Positions 1 through 12,974 of a DNA stretch of 64,000 bases are shown one piece after another. The translations under genes were made by a program, and so were the position numbers. Source of the DNA: Chloranthus sessilifolius (Eukaryota > Streptophyta > Magnoliopsida > Chloranthales > Chloranthaceae); contig CM037587.1 of NCBI GenBank assembly GCA_021018995.1, positions 67,909,604 to 67,973,603 on the forward strand, read 5' to 3'. Under the pieces are notes generated by a model. The model was not told the DNA's origin, ran no database searches, and saw nothing but the letters and a program-made list of their open reading frames with translations. The number at the start of each line of letters is the position of its first letter. The stretch's first letter is position 1.

Positions 1-325
1 GGTGAAGAAATTTGAAAAGATCTCTTTCACACACATCCCTAGATTAGAAAATGAGTTAGCAGATTCCTTAGCCATACTAGCCTCTGTCATCCAGATACCT
101 ATTGGACAAAATACCAAGACCTTCATCATTGAAAGATTAACAGTACCCGCCCACAAAGTAGCATGGACCGTTACAAGGGAACTACCAATTCTCCCTGCCA
201 GCATGGAATCAAAAGAAATAATCACTCCAGAAAATCACGCTGAAACAGAAACCGAAGTCGCTACATTCAGATTTGAGAAATCACTAACTGACGATGGACA
301 ACCATGGTATTTTGATATCTGAAAT
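1..325 (+). pseudogene. Element A pol: end of second RNase H and connector
   Basis: The + strand reads the C-terminal end of the archaeal-like RNase H that Tat-clade elements carry in addition to the usual one. The motif FTHIPRLENELADSLAILAS contains the last catalytic aspartate region (ELADSLA) and aligns with the matching stretches of elements C (about 39730) and B (about 63320). A variable connector follows that leads to the integrase. The 5' part of pol lies outside the window. The element is a broken fossil. Confidence 0.8.
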
Positions 326-1590
326 TTCTTGAAACATCAACACGCTCCCCCATATGCCACGAAAATCGAACAAAAGACTATAAGAAATCGGTGTGCCCGA
401 TTCTGTATACTGAGCAAAACATTATACAAAGAAGCATTTACCAAAGGAGTACTGCTGCGATGCGTCACCATTGCCGAAGGACAATACATCATCCGAGAAG
501 CACACACCAGCGCCTGCGGCGCCCACTCCGGTAGACAAAGACTCATCAATCAAGTTATCCGACAAGGCTACTTCGAGCCGACGATGATGAGAGATTGCCA
601 CCTCTATGTTCAATCCTACAAACAATATCAAGAGCACGCTGTACTTATCAAAGCTCCATCAGTTGCACCAAACACCATGACTTTGCCGTGGCCATTTTCG
701 ATGTGGGCCTTTGACATCATTGGACCATTTACAGACACCGTTGGGAATACTCACAAGCATGCATTCATACTTACATCGATCGAATACTACACCAAATGGG
801 CCGAGGTCGAGTCTTATGTCCGAATCACCGCTTCGACGCTCATGAGGTTTATAGTTCGAAATATCATTACTCGGTTTGGAGTACTCAGAATGTTCCTCAC
901 TGACAACGGACCTTAGTTCATTACGGAAAAGACGAAGAAGTTATGCAAGAAGTACAACATTGACTTGTGCCACTCATTATTGTTCTACCCTCAAGGCAAT
1001 GGACAAGCAAAAGCTACGAACAAGACCCTGATTTGAATCCTGAAATGAATCGTGGTAATAAGAAATGGAGCCGACTGGCCTGAACGATTACCGAAAGCAC
1101 TCTGGGCCTATAGGACCTCTATTCGTATGGCCCCTAGCCAAACTCCCTACCTCCTCACCTATGGGATGGAGGCAGTCCTACCATATGAGATACAAGTCCC
1201 ATCTTTACGCATCCAACTCGACGATGAGCTATCCTTAGACGATAGGAGATTTGCTTTACTTACTCCATTAGAGTGCCTAGATGAAACACGCCTAAGGGCA
1301 GCTGATCACGCTCAGGTATATTAGAAGAGAATGGCTAGGGCCTACGATAAGAAAGTCCTTGAACGAACCTTTAATATTGGCGAACTAGTTTTAAAGAAAA
1401 TTATGCCTTCCAAACACGCCCATCCAAAAGGAAAACTGAAACTGAACTGGGAAGGCCCTTACGTTATAACAGCTGCATACCCTGAAAACGCATACAAATT
1501 GGCAAACCAAGATGGGAAAAAGCTCCCTAACCCTTAGAATGTCATATACCTTGGAAAATACCATCCTTAGTCTTATGATCATCACATCTT
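326..1590 (+). pseudogene. Element A pol: integrase
   Basis: Integrase of a Tat-type Ty3/gypsy element, which would join the cDNA to host DNA. An N-terminal zinc-binding region is visible (HTSACGAHSGRQRL and the degraded YVQSYKQYQEH). The catalytic core follows, with WPFSMWAFDIIGPF for the first aspartate and FLTDNGP for the second. Then come [20 protein letters not shown] and the C-terminal GPYVI-type domain (LNWEGPYVITAAYP) ending near 1570. The same modules occur in B at 62885-61904. It is broken in several places and cannot encode a whole enzyme. Confidence 0.85.
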
Positions 1591-2700
1591 GTGGTTAAAA
1601 TACTTATACTTATCATTCTTGTAGTCATCACGACCATCCATTGGTCGTATGTCTTTAATCCTCAGAATATTCTTAAAAATCTCTGACTTGTCGCCCACCA
1701 TTTACACTCGGGCGATTTGATTGAAGGATTAGTGACCTACCTAAAACTTTTTTCTCAAAAGCGTAAGAAACACTCGATTCTCATTCCCTATCTCCGCCAT
1801 TGGAGGAGACATTAGAGCAAAAAAAATGAAGATGTTAGGTTCAATCGAAACTCGTCATCCTTGCGCCAGCAGGATGCTTTCAAAAAAAATGTTCACAAAA
1901 AAAAATATATCGAGCGAGAGCATCATGACGAATGAACAATTCAATGAACTCAAGGAAGCATAAGCAGGTCGTGAGGACATCTCTAGTAATTTTACTGGAA
2001 GTGTATAAGCAAGCTGCGAGGGCATCCCTGATATTCTCATACTACTAGATGTCGTCGTAAGGTGGCGGGAGGAGGATAAACCCCTGCTAGCCATAGAATG
2101 CAAGATTTTAATGGTACCGAAACATGACGAAGAGCTCGATCATGGCATTCCATTCCCCTCAGAGGAGAAGATTGCTACTTACCCCTTTTGAAAAGGTATT
2201 AGTTACGAACTATTCCCCATATCACTAAGCCTTACCTCTCCCCCTTCTAGTTTTATTTTGAGGACGATGAATCTGAGACTTCACAGGGTATTCCTAGGAA
2301 TGAAACTGAAAACCACTGAATGACGATTGATGCAATCACCCATTATACTTACCATGCTTTTCTCAAATAACCATGGAATAGGATGATCAATAACCTGAGA
2401 TAGACCCCCATATGCTATTAATCAAAGGACCTCCCCCCGGTTCGGAGACAGTACCGATGCACTTTTCTGCAAGACTAATTCACCTAATACCCATGACTAT
2501 TTATAGATCCAAAATGCTTATCTAAGGCCCAGGGAAGCTCCATTGCATCCACACACTGGGGCATTTTTTTTATGGAAAAAGAAGGTAAGCTATATCAGAA
2601 GCGCCGACTCGACCACTAAAAGATGAAGAATGATGAAGATATCGCTCAGAGAGCACTATCAAAATACCTTACTGTAAGTTCAACCACGCTTCTATGCTGG
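1591..2700. other. Element A interval after pol, no gene recognised
   Basis: About 1.1 kb between the end of pol and the low-complexity tract. I see no coding region with a recognisable family in either strand and no strong repeat. Its position matches the interval after pol in B and C, but no clear sequence similarity to those is visible by eye. Confidence 0.5.
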
Positions 2701-2702
2701 GA

Positions 2703-2840
2703 CTTTTTTTTTTTTTTTTTTTTATTTGTCATTATTTTTATTGTCATTTGCTTTCCCTGTTGCACTATTTATTAAGTCAAAAAAAAAAAGAAGAAGAAAA
2801 AAAGAAAAAAAAAAGGGAAAAAAGAAAAAGAAAAGAGGCT
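2703..2840. repeat. Poly-T tract followed by A/G-rich tract
   Basis: A run of about 20 T is followed some 50 bp later by an A-rich purine tract (AAAAAAAAAAAGAAGAAG-like), so the two could pair as a loose inverted repeat. It lies just beyond the 3' end of the antisense PMD unit, as T-rich tracts do in C (about 24050-24430) and B (about 61270-61330). Open frames here are low-complexity artefacts. Confidence 0.7.
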
Positions 2841-3211
2841 TATATCCACCTTTCTATCACCAGACCCCGGTCTGAGATATTTTCCCCCTTGACAACTGGC
2901 AAGGGGGGGAACAAAACTTCTAATAGTATTACCTTTACATGTGCAGACACAAAGCGACCTTCAAACCAGCACTTGGCCAGCTCAGAAAGCATCCAAGTAC
3001 CAGCGACGGCTGACGGCTCCGAAGGCAAAAAGAAAACACCAAAAGATACTCAAAGGAGGAGAAGCAAATTAGGTACATTTGAACCAAAAATCCCTATATA
3101 TATACATATACCAAAAAAGTAATGCTTTCTTTTTTCTTCACATTTGGCACTGGGGACACTCCCCTATGTATAATGCACATAAAACGAATATAAACAAAAG
3201 CACACACAACC

Positions 3212-6200
3212 CTAATCCCTACGCTGCCACTGAGGAGGACGAGTGCCGCTATCGCCGGTATCGTCAGCTCGGAGGTCCGTAGACTGATCATCTGAAAGCA
3301 CAATCTTGACACTCGGAGTCCTCGGAACCTCTAAATGGCGAGGACCCGCCACCGAACCCCCCTCACTAGCCTGACTGACCGACCGCCTCGACTGAGAATG
3401 AGGAGGAAGCCTCGCATGACTCTCTCGAATGATAGAATCCTCACGACTATCGCTCTTGTCACGACTGCGAGAGGTATGATGAGACTGCCCAGCTGAAGAA
3501 CTCGTAGCCCTCGACTCCAACCTGACTAGCCAACCCGCGTGACCCCCGCTCGCCCCTCGTCAGGAGATACTATAACTGATCCAGGGACACCTGCATCTCC
3601 GCCCGTGTCATCTGACACGCTGCCACTAGTTCCTCCGTATGAGTCCTCTGCGTGACCAACATCTTGACCACCAGATCCTCACGACTCTCCACCTCTCCGA
3701 GGACCCGTCTCACCTCTAGAGTGGTGAACACTCGCGCTGCCGCTAGCCGTGCCTCCTCGAGCTGACGAACCTGCATAACTCTATTGAATCAGAAGAAGCA
3801 AACATATACATATACGAACAACAACAAAACCCGAAATAAAAAAATGCATATATATCATATCTAGCCTCTCTCCTAGAAGTCGCTCGACTGTCTTCGCGGT
3901 CACAGGATCAGCAGATGGCACCCGAGGGATGGCAAATGCAAACCAGCTATAACAAGAATAAACAAATGCATCAAATGAATATTACGATAACAAATAAGTT
4001 ATGAACCCAATGACTAAAACATACCTGGGTAAGGATAGGAACGGACCCCTGAGGAGGAGCCTTGGGAGCGGAGTCCGGAACTGCCTGAACAACAAAAAAA
4101 CAAATGACAAGCCAATATGAACGCGTTAGAATAAATAGAAATGAATAATCCAAACTAAATTACACTAAACCATACCTGACTCTTAGAACGTAGAGAGGCG
4201 GTGGTCACCTCCCTCATCTGCAAGTCCTCAGCAACTCGACACTGAAACACCGACACACGATAGTAAACCATCAAGCCAACATAATAATAATGCCTAACCA
4301 ACCAGTATAGTAACACAAGTAAACTGAAGAGTGATGGAACTTACCCAATGCTCCAACTTAGACCTCAAACGAGCTATCGCTGGATCCTCCTGACTGGAGG
4401 AAGCCATTGAAGAAGGATCAAATGCCTGAATCGAAGCCCTTGCAGCGGAAAGCTTTGCTATCTAGAAACACCACCAATATGCCAACATTAGAAAGGATCC
4501 CCAAACCATCAATAGTTAATAAGTCCAATCCAAGATACTTACCAATCGTTCGATCTCCGAACGTAAACTAGCCTCCATTGCGCGACCTACCTACTGCTGG
4601 CCACGCAATAGCTCGATCATCACTGCCTGGCAAGCAACCTCAGACTCTCTCTCAGACTAGCCACGGTAAAAACAATACCACTATATTAAAAGCATTACTA
4701 GAATAAACCAATATAATGAATGGATGAATTAAAACCAGTAAATTAACTCACCAGGAGCTAACGAGCCTCTGCTAGTTGAACTCCTAACTCATCCTCCGCT
4801 GCCCTTGCCTTGGCAACTGACTCGGTCAAAGAATGCAACATCTCCTCATCAGGACGAGGAGCATGCCCCATCTACTCCATCGCCCTATGGTGGGCATCCA
4901 ATGCTCCCCGCACACTAGCCGTGAGGTGCCCCTCCTCCAATGCAGCTAACCTCTCCCTCAACGCTGACGCCGACTCCGGCCTGCCGAAAGCGAAAGAACC
5001 ACTGCCATGAAAAGGGCGCATGAAGAGATGTCCACCACCCAGTGTGCCAAACCACCTCCTATACTCCCACACATCAGCCCCATCATGCGCCCCTGTGACT
5101 CTGGTCCCCCCAGCTCTGAAATCGGCTATCTGGAGCGCCATCCACTCCATAAAATTTTGGCCTGAAGGGTCGGCCATCCTCTTAGCCACCCTGTGGCTAG
5201 TCGCCGGAGGGACTCCCTGATCAAGTCCCAGCTGCCGAACAACCCGAGAGGTGTGGATCCTCTCCACTCGCTAAAAACAATGGACCCATATGTCCACATC
5301 GAAGAATGGCCGACTGGACTCGATCACCGCCTCACTCGCGTCCTCTGCACCATCATAAGGTCTCTAGATCACCTATCCAAAGGAACAAATCAATTCATGA
5401 GCGAAGCCTAAGGGCCACCAAAAAATAAATAGATGAGGTCAAATGAAAACATAAACGCCATATACATACCTGCCCTGCATGCATATCCTCGAAGAGGCCT
5501 CGTGCAGTCTGAAGGTCAGCCGACCAGCGATGACCCCTCAATGCCTCCCTCCACACGAGCATCCGCGAGAACGTGAACGAAATCTCTGACGGAACCTCCG
5601 GGCGCAGAAAAATGAAATGATCGTATGCCCAAAACTGAAAATGATAACATAACAACAACGACCACACGCAACAAACATTAAGATCGTCACTATGACCAAA
5701 GGTTAAAAGAAAAAGAGTCACCACGATACCAATTTAACTAAAACTCACCTGGAGAAATGGGAGGAAACCTCTTATTGACGCTATCCCCTGACCTCGATGG
5801 TAAAACAGCTCATAGAGATGCGCCAACACAGCCGCACCCCACCCGTAAGTCAGGACTCGGTCTAAATCCCCCATAATCATAAAAAATAACCCGGTGACAC
5901 ATCCCCGAGTCAAAGAAGAGAAAAGTATTGCGCCCAAGAAGTGCATCAAGAATGCTCGAAGCACCCTATCCGTGACCACTCCCGGCTCGATCACAGGCTC
6001 TTGGCTCATCACCCTCACACAATGTGCCTCGTAAACCACTACTGCCTCCGAATGATGCCTCGGAGGGGTGAACCCACTCGTGAACATATCGAAAAACTAA
6101 GTGACCCGAACAACAGCGGGCCCCGATCCACTCAACTTGTAAGGCACACCCAGGATCTCCTCACATACCTCTAAGTAACTCCCTGCCATCCACCCCGTGA

Positions 6201-7081
6201 ACGGCTCACCCTCAAAACGAAGACTAGTAATGCAGACCCAGTCCTCAGGGGTCGGCAGCATCATACTGACTGGAAAAAGAAGTGCCTGATGCCTCTCGCT
6301 CCACCTCTCTATAATCGCCGTGATCAAGCCCCGATCAACCTGAAAAGGCTCCAACTCCAAAATCATCCCAAACCTAAAAGACACCAACCGCTCTCGCTGA
6401 AACTCCGGCAAGGCACGGTACCAAGTATGAGACTCGGCCCATGCCGTGCTGATAGCCAGCTATGGGGGCTCCTATTGAACGAAACACAAACAATGACAGT
6501 AAGACTAACGCACACCTATGACGAAAGATAAACAAATTTAAAGCTCAAAGCAGATGAAATACACCCAAACCACATAATAATAACTTACAACAAACACACA
6601 AAACATGATAAGAACAACTAAATACAACATGTTATCATAATACACAAGTAAACACGACCCATAATTAACGCAGGTTCGACATAAATTAGAAGGGTTTACA
6701 GATCCTAACAAGCCTATATCATAGCCTGAATGCCTAGGAAAATGGAAGAACTCTTGCTTACAGGGACCTACTCGGCCTCTGGCAAAGAAATCCTCTAGTG
6801 GATAATGCCTACGATCCCGAGGCTCAGCACCTGGCTGCTCCGCGCCCTGCTCACCCTTAACTTTATCGCCCTCCTCCTCGGCTACCCCTGGGCCTCGGGT
6901 ACCTCCTCCCTGACCACCATCCGGTCACCCTCAGGGACTCTCTCCACGACCATCTCCCTAATATCCGCCTCTATGGCAACAGCTCTAGCCTGTGCCTCCA
7001 AACTCTCACCCCCTCGCTCATCAACATCCCCTCTAACTCAAAAATAGTAAGCTCCGGCCTACCAACACCATCACCATCCAT
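3212..7081 (-). pseudogene. Element A antisense unit: plant mobile domain (PMD) protein
   Basis: Intron-containing gene on the strand opposite to A's pol. It starts near an ATG at 7081, about 170 bp below a TATA box. The PMD (aminotransferase-like plant mobile domain) is clear on the minus strand between about 6411 and 5745: IIERWSERHQALLFPV, then LPTPEDWVCITSLRFEGEP, then YGWGAAVLAHLYELF, followed by the WAYDHF motif at about 5640-5600. Further exons down to 3212 are charged and end in a Ser/Arg-rich tail. Host PMD proteins such as Arabidopsis MAIN and MAIL1 act in nuclear gene silencing. PMD extra genes are also known in Tat elements and MULEs. Several GT-AG-like introns are visible, and the copy is broken. 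Confidence 0.75.
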
Positions 7082-7249
7082 CTGATACAAAGAGCTCGAG
7101 AAATTGAAGAAAACAAAAGAAACGGCACCCGAAACGGATGACCGGATCATAGGATATCACGAAAACACCAAAAATGAGCACACAGACACTAGGAAACAAA
7201 AAAATCAATGACTAAAACCGATCGCGTGACAAAAATGAGAAGTTTTGAA

Positions 7250-7261
7250 CTATTTATAGAA
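7250..7261 (-). promoter_or_regulatory. TATA box of A's antisense PMD unit
   Basis: The minus strand reads TCTATAAATA at 7260-7251, about 170 bp upstream of the ATG at 7081. The half-site repeats at 7270-7620 lie directly upstream of it on the same strand. This matches the arrangement of palindromes and TATA in B and C. Confidence 0.6.
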
Positions 7262-7269
7262 GCTTCCCG

Positions 7270-7620
7270 AATTGCACGCTTGAAATAAAATGCTCAAACG
7301 AATCATGCGCCACTCATAAAATGCTTAATTCGGATCACACGCTCACTGATGAGCACGCAAATGGTCTGTCACCCACTCACATCTATCCGACCAGTTGATC
7401 ATGAAAGTTACTGAGAGCGTGTAATCACCTCAAACACCCACACCTCAGCGCGGGAATGCCAGTGGTTGTGTTCATCCTGTTCATTGGTTCAAATGATTAA
7501 ATGAATTAAACACCTATGAACTAGCGTGTTATAACTCTTCACCTTTCCGAAATGCGCACTCGAATTTTGGCGCATAATTAGATCAAACGACCGAAGATAG
7601 ACGCGTAATCTGCCCAGAAA
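7270..7620. repeat. Degenerate ATT-CGCGC inverted half-sites (A family), upstream of PMD unit
   Basis: Many copies of short half-sites of the form AATTnCACGC, AATCATGCGC and GATCACACGC, and their complements (GAGCACGCAAAT), lie within about 350 bp. They resemble the half-sites at 10165-10600 and in A's LTR at 12975-13345. The arms are less perfect than the palindromes of B and C, which fits an older element. Confidence 0.5.
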
Positions 7621-9900
7621 CAAAATTTTCACACCCAAGACACAAGCAAAAACCCAAAATTAGGACATTCCTGACATTTACTATCGACTCGAATTACACC
7701 CTTGGGAAAACCACCAAAAATACTTCTAACTTAAAGAAACACACTTCCCTAAAGGAAAAGAGAGCCCCCCAAGACTAAGGTCGTACGACAAAAATGCACT
7801 CTCCTTCACATTCATCAATTACACCAAAAAGAAAAGGTTGCCCCCATCTTCCATACATTCCAACAAAAATATACATATAACAAAAATGCCCCCCAACGCT
7901 TCTATATCCCTTAAGTTAAACCTAAAAAAAAAACACAAAAAAAAGAAGGAGAAACTACCCCTGGTGCTCCTTGAATTTAATAAATTTAAATTAAACTAAA
8001 CTCAAATAAATAAACATCACATGAGTCAAACATGATACCGAGAAAGTCGAACCAAAACAAGATAAAAGATATAGAGAACACAACCACTTTATAGATCAAT
8101 AAAATAATTACAAAATACACCGAGGGTATACCCTCTGAATATATAACTCAAAATAAGAAACTTAGAATTCGCACATTCAGGCAATGCCCAAATCTGGATC
8201 TATTTGGAAAACTAGAAATCTCAGAGAAGACAGGAGAAGGAAAGCACCCTGAGCAAATTCTAACTATGATAGCCTCTTCCCCTTGCCCCGAACTGATAGA
8301 AAAGGAAGAGTGGCTCACAGAAAGCCACCCAGGACCTGTGGATCTATTGTTGGAAGCTCCCCTTGGACACATTAAAAAATGAGAAGCAACTAACGTTGAA
8401 TCCGCAGAGCCTATCGAGAAAACATAGGCATCGGTCACGAGAACTCTGACCTTGCCTTATCCTTGGGTTCCCTCTCTACCACTTTTTTCTCTTCCATCTC
8501 TTCCCCCAATAGGGTGGCACTTCGAGTTGGATTGATAGCACCAACCCTAGCGTCACTCCGAATTCCCAATCCCGTCCATTCTCATTATCTACTTAATAAG
8601 CATAGTCCATTGGGTCCAATACCCGGGATACGAAATAGAAAGGAATAAAAGACATTAATAAATAAATAAAAGAAATGCCCCAAACATTACAAACACAAGA
8701 TGCCCCCCAAAAAAAAGGGGGAGAAAACTTTCAAACTTTAAACTTGAAATAAGGGAACAAAATATTCCAACCTAAAACCTCAGACTCAGACATTTATAAA
8801 CTATATCCTTTGAATCACCAACTGACAAATGCCACACATCTGAGCCCCCTACCAAGCTGATTGGATCCAAAACCATACACATACCCCTTTAAAAGACCAC
8901 GATCCATGACAACCAGGATGAGCCAATAATTACACAACACTTGCCCCTCTAAAAAAAATAAACTCCTCAAGTCTAGATAGGCCAATAGGATTCAAACACT
9001 TAACACCCATCTAGAAACTTTAAATTAAACCTTGAATTCATACGCTTCTAACAAGTGTCATCTCAAATCAAATAAAAAGACTAAAATAAAATACTTTAAA
9101 CTTTAAACAAAAGAATAATTTTCTAGAATAAGACCCTGACTTGTTTGGAACCAAAAAAAGAAATGCTCCCAACAAACCCATCAAAACCAAGTAAACCCTC
9201 TAAACAAAACTCAATAAAATAAATCAATCTTGAGATAAACCCTCAATGAATCCAGAGTGAAACCCTAAACTAAATTAAATCCTAAAATAAATCAAATAAA
9301 TCCAACTAATCCATCGATAAATTAAATCAATAAACGAGCATAATAAAATAAAATAAAATGCCACAAACAAGCCTGATAAAAATCAAGTGAACCTACTAAG
9401 TAGGACCTAATATGACGAATGAATAAACCTTGGGTCATTCTCATAACAAACTTTAAAACTATAAGCTAACTAAAATCTTAAAACTACGATAAAGCAGATA
9501 AGTCCACTTAATCCATCAACCAAAATTCAAGCCAACCAACTGCACAATATAAGGAATAAAAAAATAATAATAAAAAAATGCCCCTTTTTATTTATAATTT
9601 AAAGTTTTATAAGTTTCACCAGAGGCATACCTCCCGAATTACAACCCAAAATGAAAACCTAAAGTCTAATATACAACTCAAAACGAAAACCAAAAATATA
9701 ATGAGCCAAAATGAGGAGCAGAACATCCAATCAGAGGCTTCAGAAATGTTGCCACCAGACTTGGAGAACTTAAACGAGCCACCGACAGAAGAGACGGAAA
9801 ATGGGTTAGGGATACATCCCTCCATTTACAGCACCTCCTCTCCCTGCCATCTTCACTTCCTTCGTCGTCGCCCCGTCAATGCTGCCTTCACTGCTCCCTA
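7621..9900. other. A-rich interval of element A, no gene recognised
   Basis: About 2.3 kb of A-rich sequence on the + strand, with many AAATAAAT-like runs around 9040-9400. Short open frames exist on both strands (for example 8438-8148 minus and 9825-9616 minus) but none resembles a known family. Since a minus-strand TATA box lies at 10155, this may be the decayed body of a second antisense unit; that is inference only. Confidence 0.4.
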
Positions 9901-10145
9901 GAAAGAAACGCTGTGAACATCGGCGCCCTCATTCCCAATACCGCTCATTCCCAGAATGACGCTATCCTCGAGCATCACACTAGGACAAAATCACACGAAA
10001 TGACACATATAGGAAGAAGCCCCATCCTAATCTAACGGTTAGATCACTCAATATAGCTGAAACACGAATCTTAGAATGCTAGAACACTCATAAAAGTCAA
10101 GACTCGAGACTAAACCCAAGAATGAAAAGCAAATGAAGTTCCCCC

Positions 10146-10155
10146 GCTTATATAG
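10146..10155 (-). promoter_or_regulatory. TATA box of a second antisense transcription unit in A
   Basis: The minus strand reads CTATATAAGC here. Half-site repeats lie just upstream on that strand (10165-10600), which is the same layout as the PMD promoter at 7250. No recognisable gene follows downstream, so this may be the promoter of a decayed unit. Confidence 0.45.
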
Positions 10156-10164
10156 AACATGGCC

Positions 10165-10600
10165 CTGATCACGCGCATGGAAAATGTGCTTAATTTAATC
10201 ACGCGCTACACACATAGAGCCCAATCCAAATCCCGCGCTCCTAACCAGGCGCGTAATACAACTATCGCCCGCACAGAGAGAGCAACCTCCCGATCCAGCG
10301 CTTCCTACAGATCGCGCAATCCAATCGAACGACAAATAGTTGATGCTCAATGTGAAAGGTCACCCGCATAGTGACCTGGTGACTCTCCAATCCCACGCTC
10401 CTGCTATGTCGTGTAATCGGTTTAAACGTCACAATAGCCGCGCAAGACCGAAAAGTCACCGGTCCGATGACACGGTAACGCTTCGATCACGCGCAATAAT
10501 CATTGTGCTCAATCCAATCACAGGTTAACCTACACACGCATAAATACTTCCCTTATACCCTGAATCACACGCCTGGAATCGGGATCATGATCAGTTTAAG
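10165..10600. repeat. Inverted half-site array (A family), about 30-bp modules
   Basis: Successive inverted pairs of a half-site like ATCACGCGC and GCGCGTAAT are separated by loops of about 10 bases. Clear cores fall near 10172, 10202, 10234 to 10257, and 10295 to 10320. More half-sites run on toward 10600 (for example GATCACGCGC near 10487). The array sits upstream of the minus-strand TATA at 10155. Confidence 0.55.
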
Positions 10601-10670
10601 CGGCTGATGTTAGGTATTTAATTACTGATTTTGCTCAAAATTTACCCCTTCTCGAACGAGAGTCCCCTTT

Positions 10671-11625
10671 GCCCCATCGCATAGCCTCATGAACCAGTCA
10701 GAGTGAAAAGGGACAGTCACTCATTGTTGTCCCATCGCATAACCAAAAAAAAAAAGAATGTTGACCACGCCTTTGGCCCTATTACAGACAAGACATGTAT
10801 GCCCCACGTGACGCCGTCACCCCCTCACCACATCGTTCATTTCATCTTAATCGAAACCATCTCGCCCCGTCATGCAGCCACTCAAGCATGTCCCACCACA
10901 ATGAAAACCCACACACATGATACCACCCCAACGTTCAGTCCCATCACAAAATTGTTGCCATGCCCTCATGGCCCATCGTGAAAAGCCAAAAACAAATCTC
11001 TCAAAAATGCAAATACACCAAATAACAAAAAATCTAAGTCAATCACAACACAACTACAACACAATCTCACCAAAACCAAAGATTTGCCAAAGAAAGAAAC
11101 TAGACACACTTGTCACATTAACACCCTACCTAGCGTAACGCTTAGCTCACTTCCCATCGCGGACACCTCTACCCAAAAAAAAAAAAATCATTCACAACAC
11201 TGGTCACACTAAAAGAATGGGAGAAAGTACGAGCATGTCCCATCGCCAAAACAAAGAGCCTCCTCTTGAAGTGCCTGCCACAAACCCACCAGACGCCACT
11301 ACAACAGAAAGGCAGGAAGACGTGGAACTACTCCCATGTCCCATCGCATTTCACTACTGCCAAGCTACAGCGCGAACATTCCAACAATACCTCTCAAGTC
11401 CTATAGCGATACCACAACAATCACCAAGGCCCCATCGGTACATCATGCTGACAACCGCCAACCACTGCTTAAGCAACAAGCGAAAAGAAAAAAAAATGGT
11501 ACCCTACTACGACATTGCACCCGGAACATTGCATTACAATGAAAGCCACCAAGTCCCATCGCGCTGCTACAATACTGCCAAAGTACCACCGCTACAATAT
11601 TCCCAAGGTCTCACCGCACAATTCA
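10671..11625. repeat. Dispersed short motif GTCCCATCGC
   Basis: The 8-10 base motif (G)(T/C)CCCATCGC and close variants recur about twelve times over 950 bp. Examples start near 10671, 10729, 10938, 10970, 11151, 11238, 11339, 11428 and 11550. Spacing is irregular. There is no coding region I recognise, and the function is unknown. Confidence 0.5.
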
Positions 11626-11639
11626 GTTAAGTATCACAC

Positions 11640-12676
11640 CCAGGTAAGTACTACCCCTTTTTCAATTACTCGATATTTCCTCTAAATTATAATTATCTAT
11701 GATTAAGTCAAAATATTTTCAAAACTTGCCTCTCTCAACTCGCGAATTACTGTAGTCCTCCCATAAGAGACAATCATCAGTATTCGTCGAGAAGGTTAGA
11801 TGGAGTATCTGGCATGCCAAGTGTCATCTTGACAACCACATGAACGGTCGGGTCCACAAATCTCGTACTGGTGGATCTGCTCAGCGACAAATCTCGTACC
11901 GATTGATCTTAAGTTAAAATTCCCAAAATTTCAAAACCCCTTACTCATTCTAAAATCTTTTATTTATCTTTCTTCTCTTTCTTGCAAAGGAAAAAAAAAA
12001 GCAAAAATAAGGAAAAGAACAAAATGAACAAAATACATAGACCCGACCCACCTTTCTTTAAATACAACAACCAACTACCTTAGCCTTAACCTTTAAATCT
12101 CAAAGCCCTCTGAACTCGCAATCAAGCACATACGCCACTGCACAGGATCACTTGTTCAGATGTAAAATATGCCACTACGCAGAATTTGACTAAGCACACT
12201 TCACAAAATTAACCTCAATTACCAGCCCAAATGAACCATTCCCCTGGGAAGCCAAACAATGAGTATACTCAATCTAAGAACTTACAAATGCCTATTGAAA
12301 ATGGAACGCCCAACGAGCATTTGTGTGAGCAATGACGCGCTCGGTTTGACATAACTTGCAAAAGCTTTCGACACTACATACTATTTCATCTCTTTATTAT
12401 CAGTCCCTGGACCTTGTTTTGGACATTTGATTGATGCTCCGATACCATGATAGCATAAAATCCCTCTATTAGCTCGTGCCATGTGATGGGATGCGCCATG
12501 CACCCACAGACCCAGAATATGCCCTTCGATAGCTATCATTTGCCCTTCAAATGCTCTATTTTAGCTTGTGCTGATAGATAAGAAAGCCAAGCTTGCCATG
12601 TCAACATCACCAATTCACATTTCTGAATTCCTAAGAAACGGGAAGGCACCTCGAATGAGGAGTTCTACTTCTTTGT
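11640..12676. other. Element A 3' untranslated region
   Basis: About 1 kb between the dispersed-motif region and the polypurine tract, with no gene recognised. A small direct duplication, ACAAATCTCGTAC, is repeated between about 11863 and 11907. Confidence 0.45.
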
Positions 12677-12716
12677 CGCGCTCTTACTTCGCAAGAGCGC
12701 GTCGAAGAGGGGCATC
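12677..12716 (+). promoter_or_regulatory. Hairpin and polypurine tract next to A's 3' LTR
   Basis: A perfect 9-bp stem (CGCGCTCTT at 12677-12685, AAGAGCGCG at 12693-12701) with a 7-base loop is followed at once by the purine tract GAAGAGGGGCATC (12704-12716) and the LTR start. The tract is nearly identical to those of B and C on their own sense strand. The polypurine tract primes plus-strand DNA synthesis in this class of element. Confidence 0.8.
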
Positions 12717-12974
12717 TATAGACACCCCAATTTCGCCCTCTCGAAGTACACAAATTTGTTTGGTCAGCCCTTGACCTTTTTAACCCTCGACATGGGACCA
12801 TACAACAGTACATGGCTGAACACAAGCTGAAACAATAGCTTTGTGGCTTAGATCTCAACGTAGGGAGGCTATATACTAAGCAATAGTATATAGTCAGAAT
12901 GTAGACTGAAACAATAGTCCTACATTCCATTCTTGAGACCATACCCGGACAACCCTGAATTAAGTGCTTGAAAA

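Noticed and set aside
2694-3122. 142-residue frame after the poly-T tract
   Set aside because: It starts within homopolymer and A/G-rich DNA and has no conserved features.
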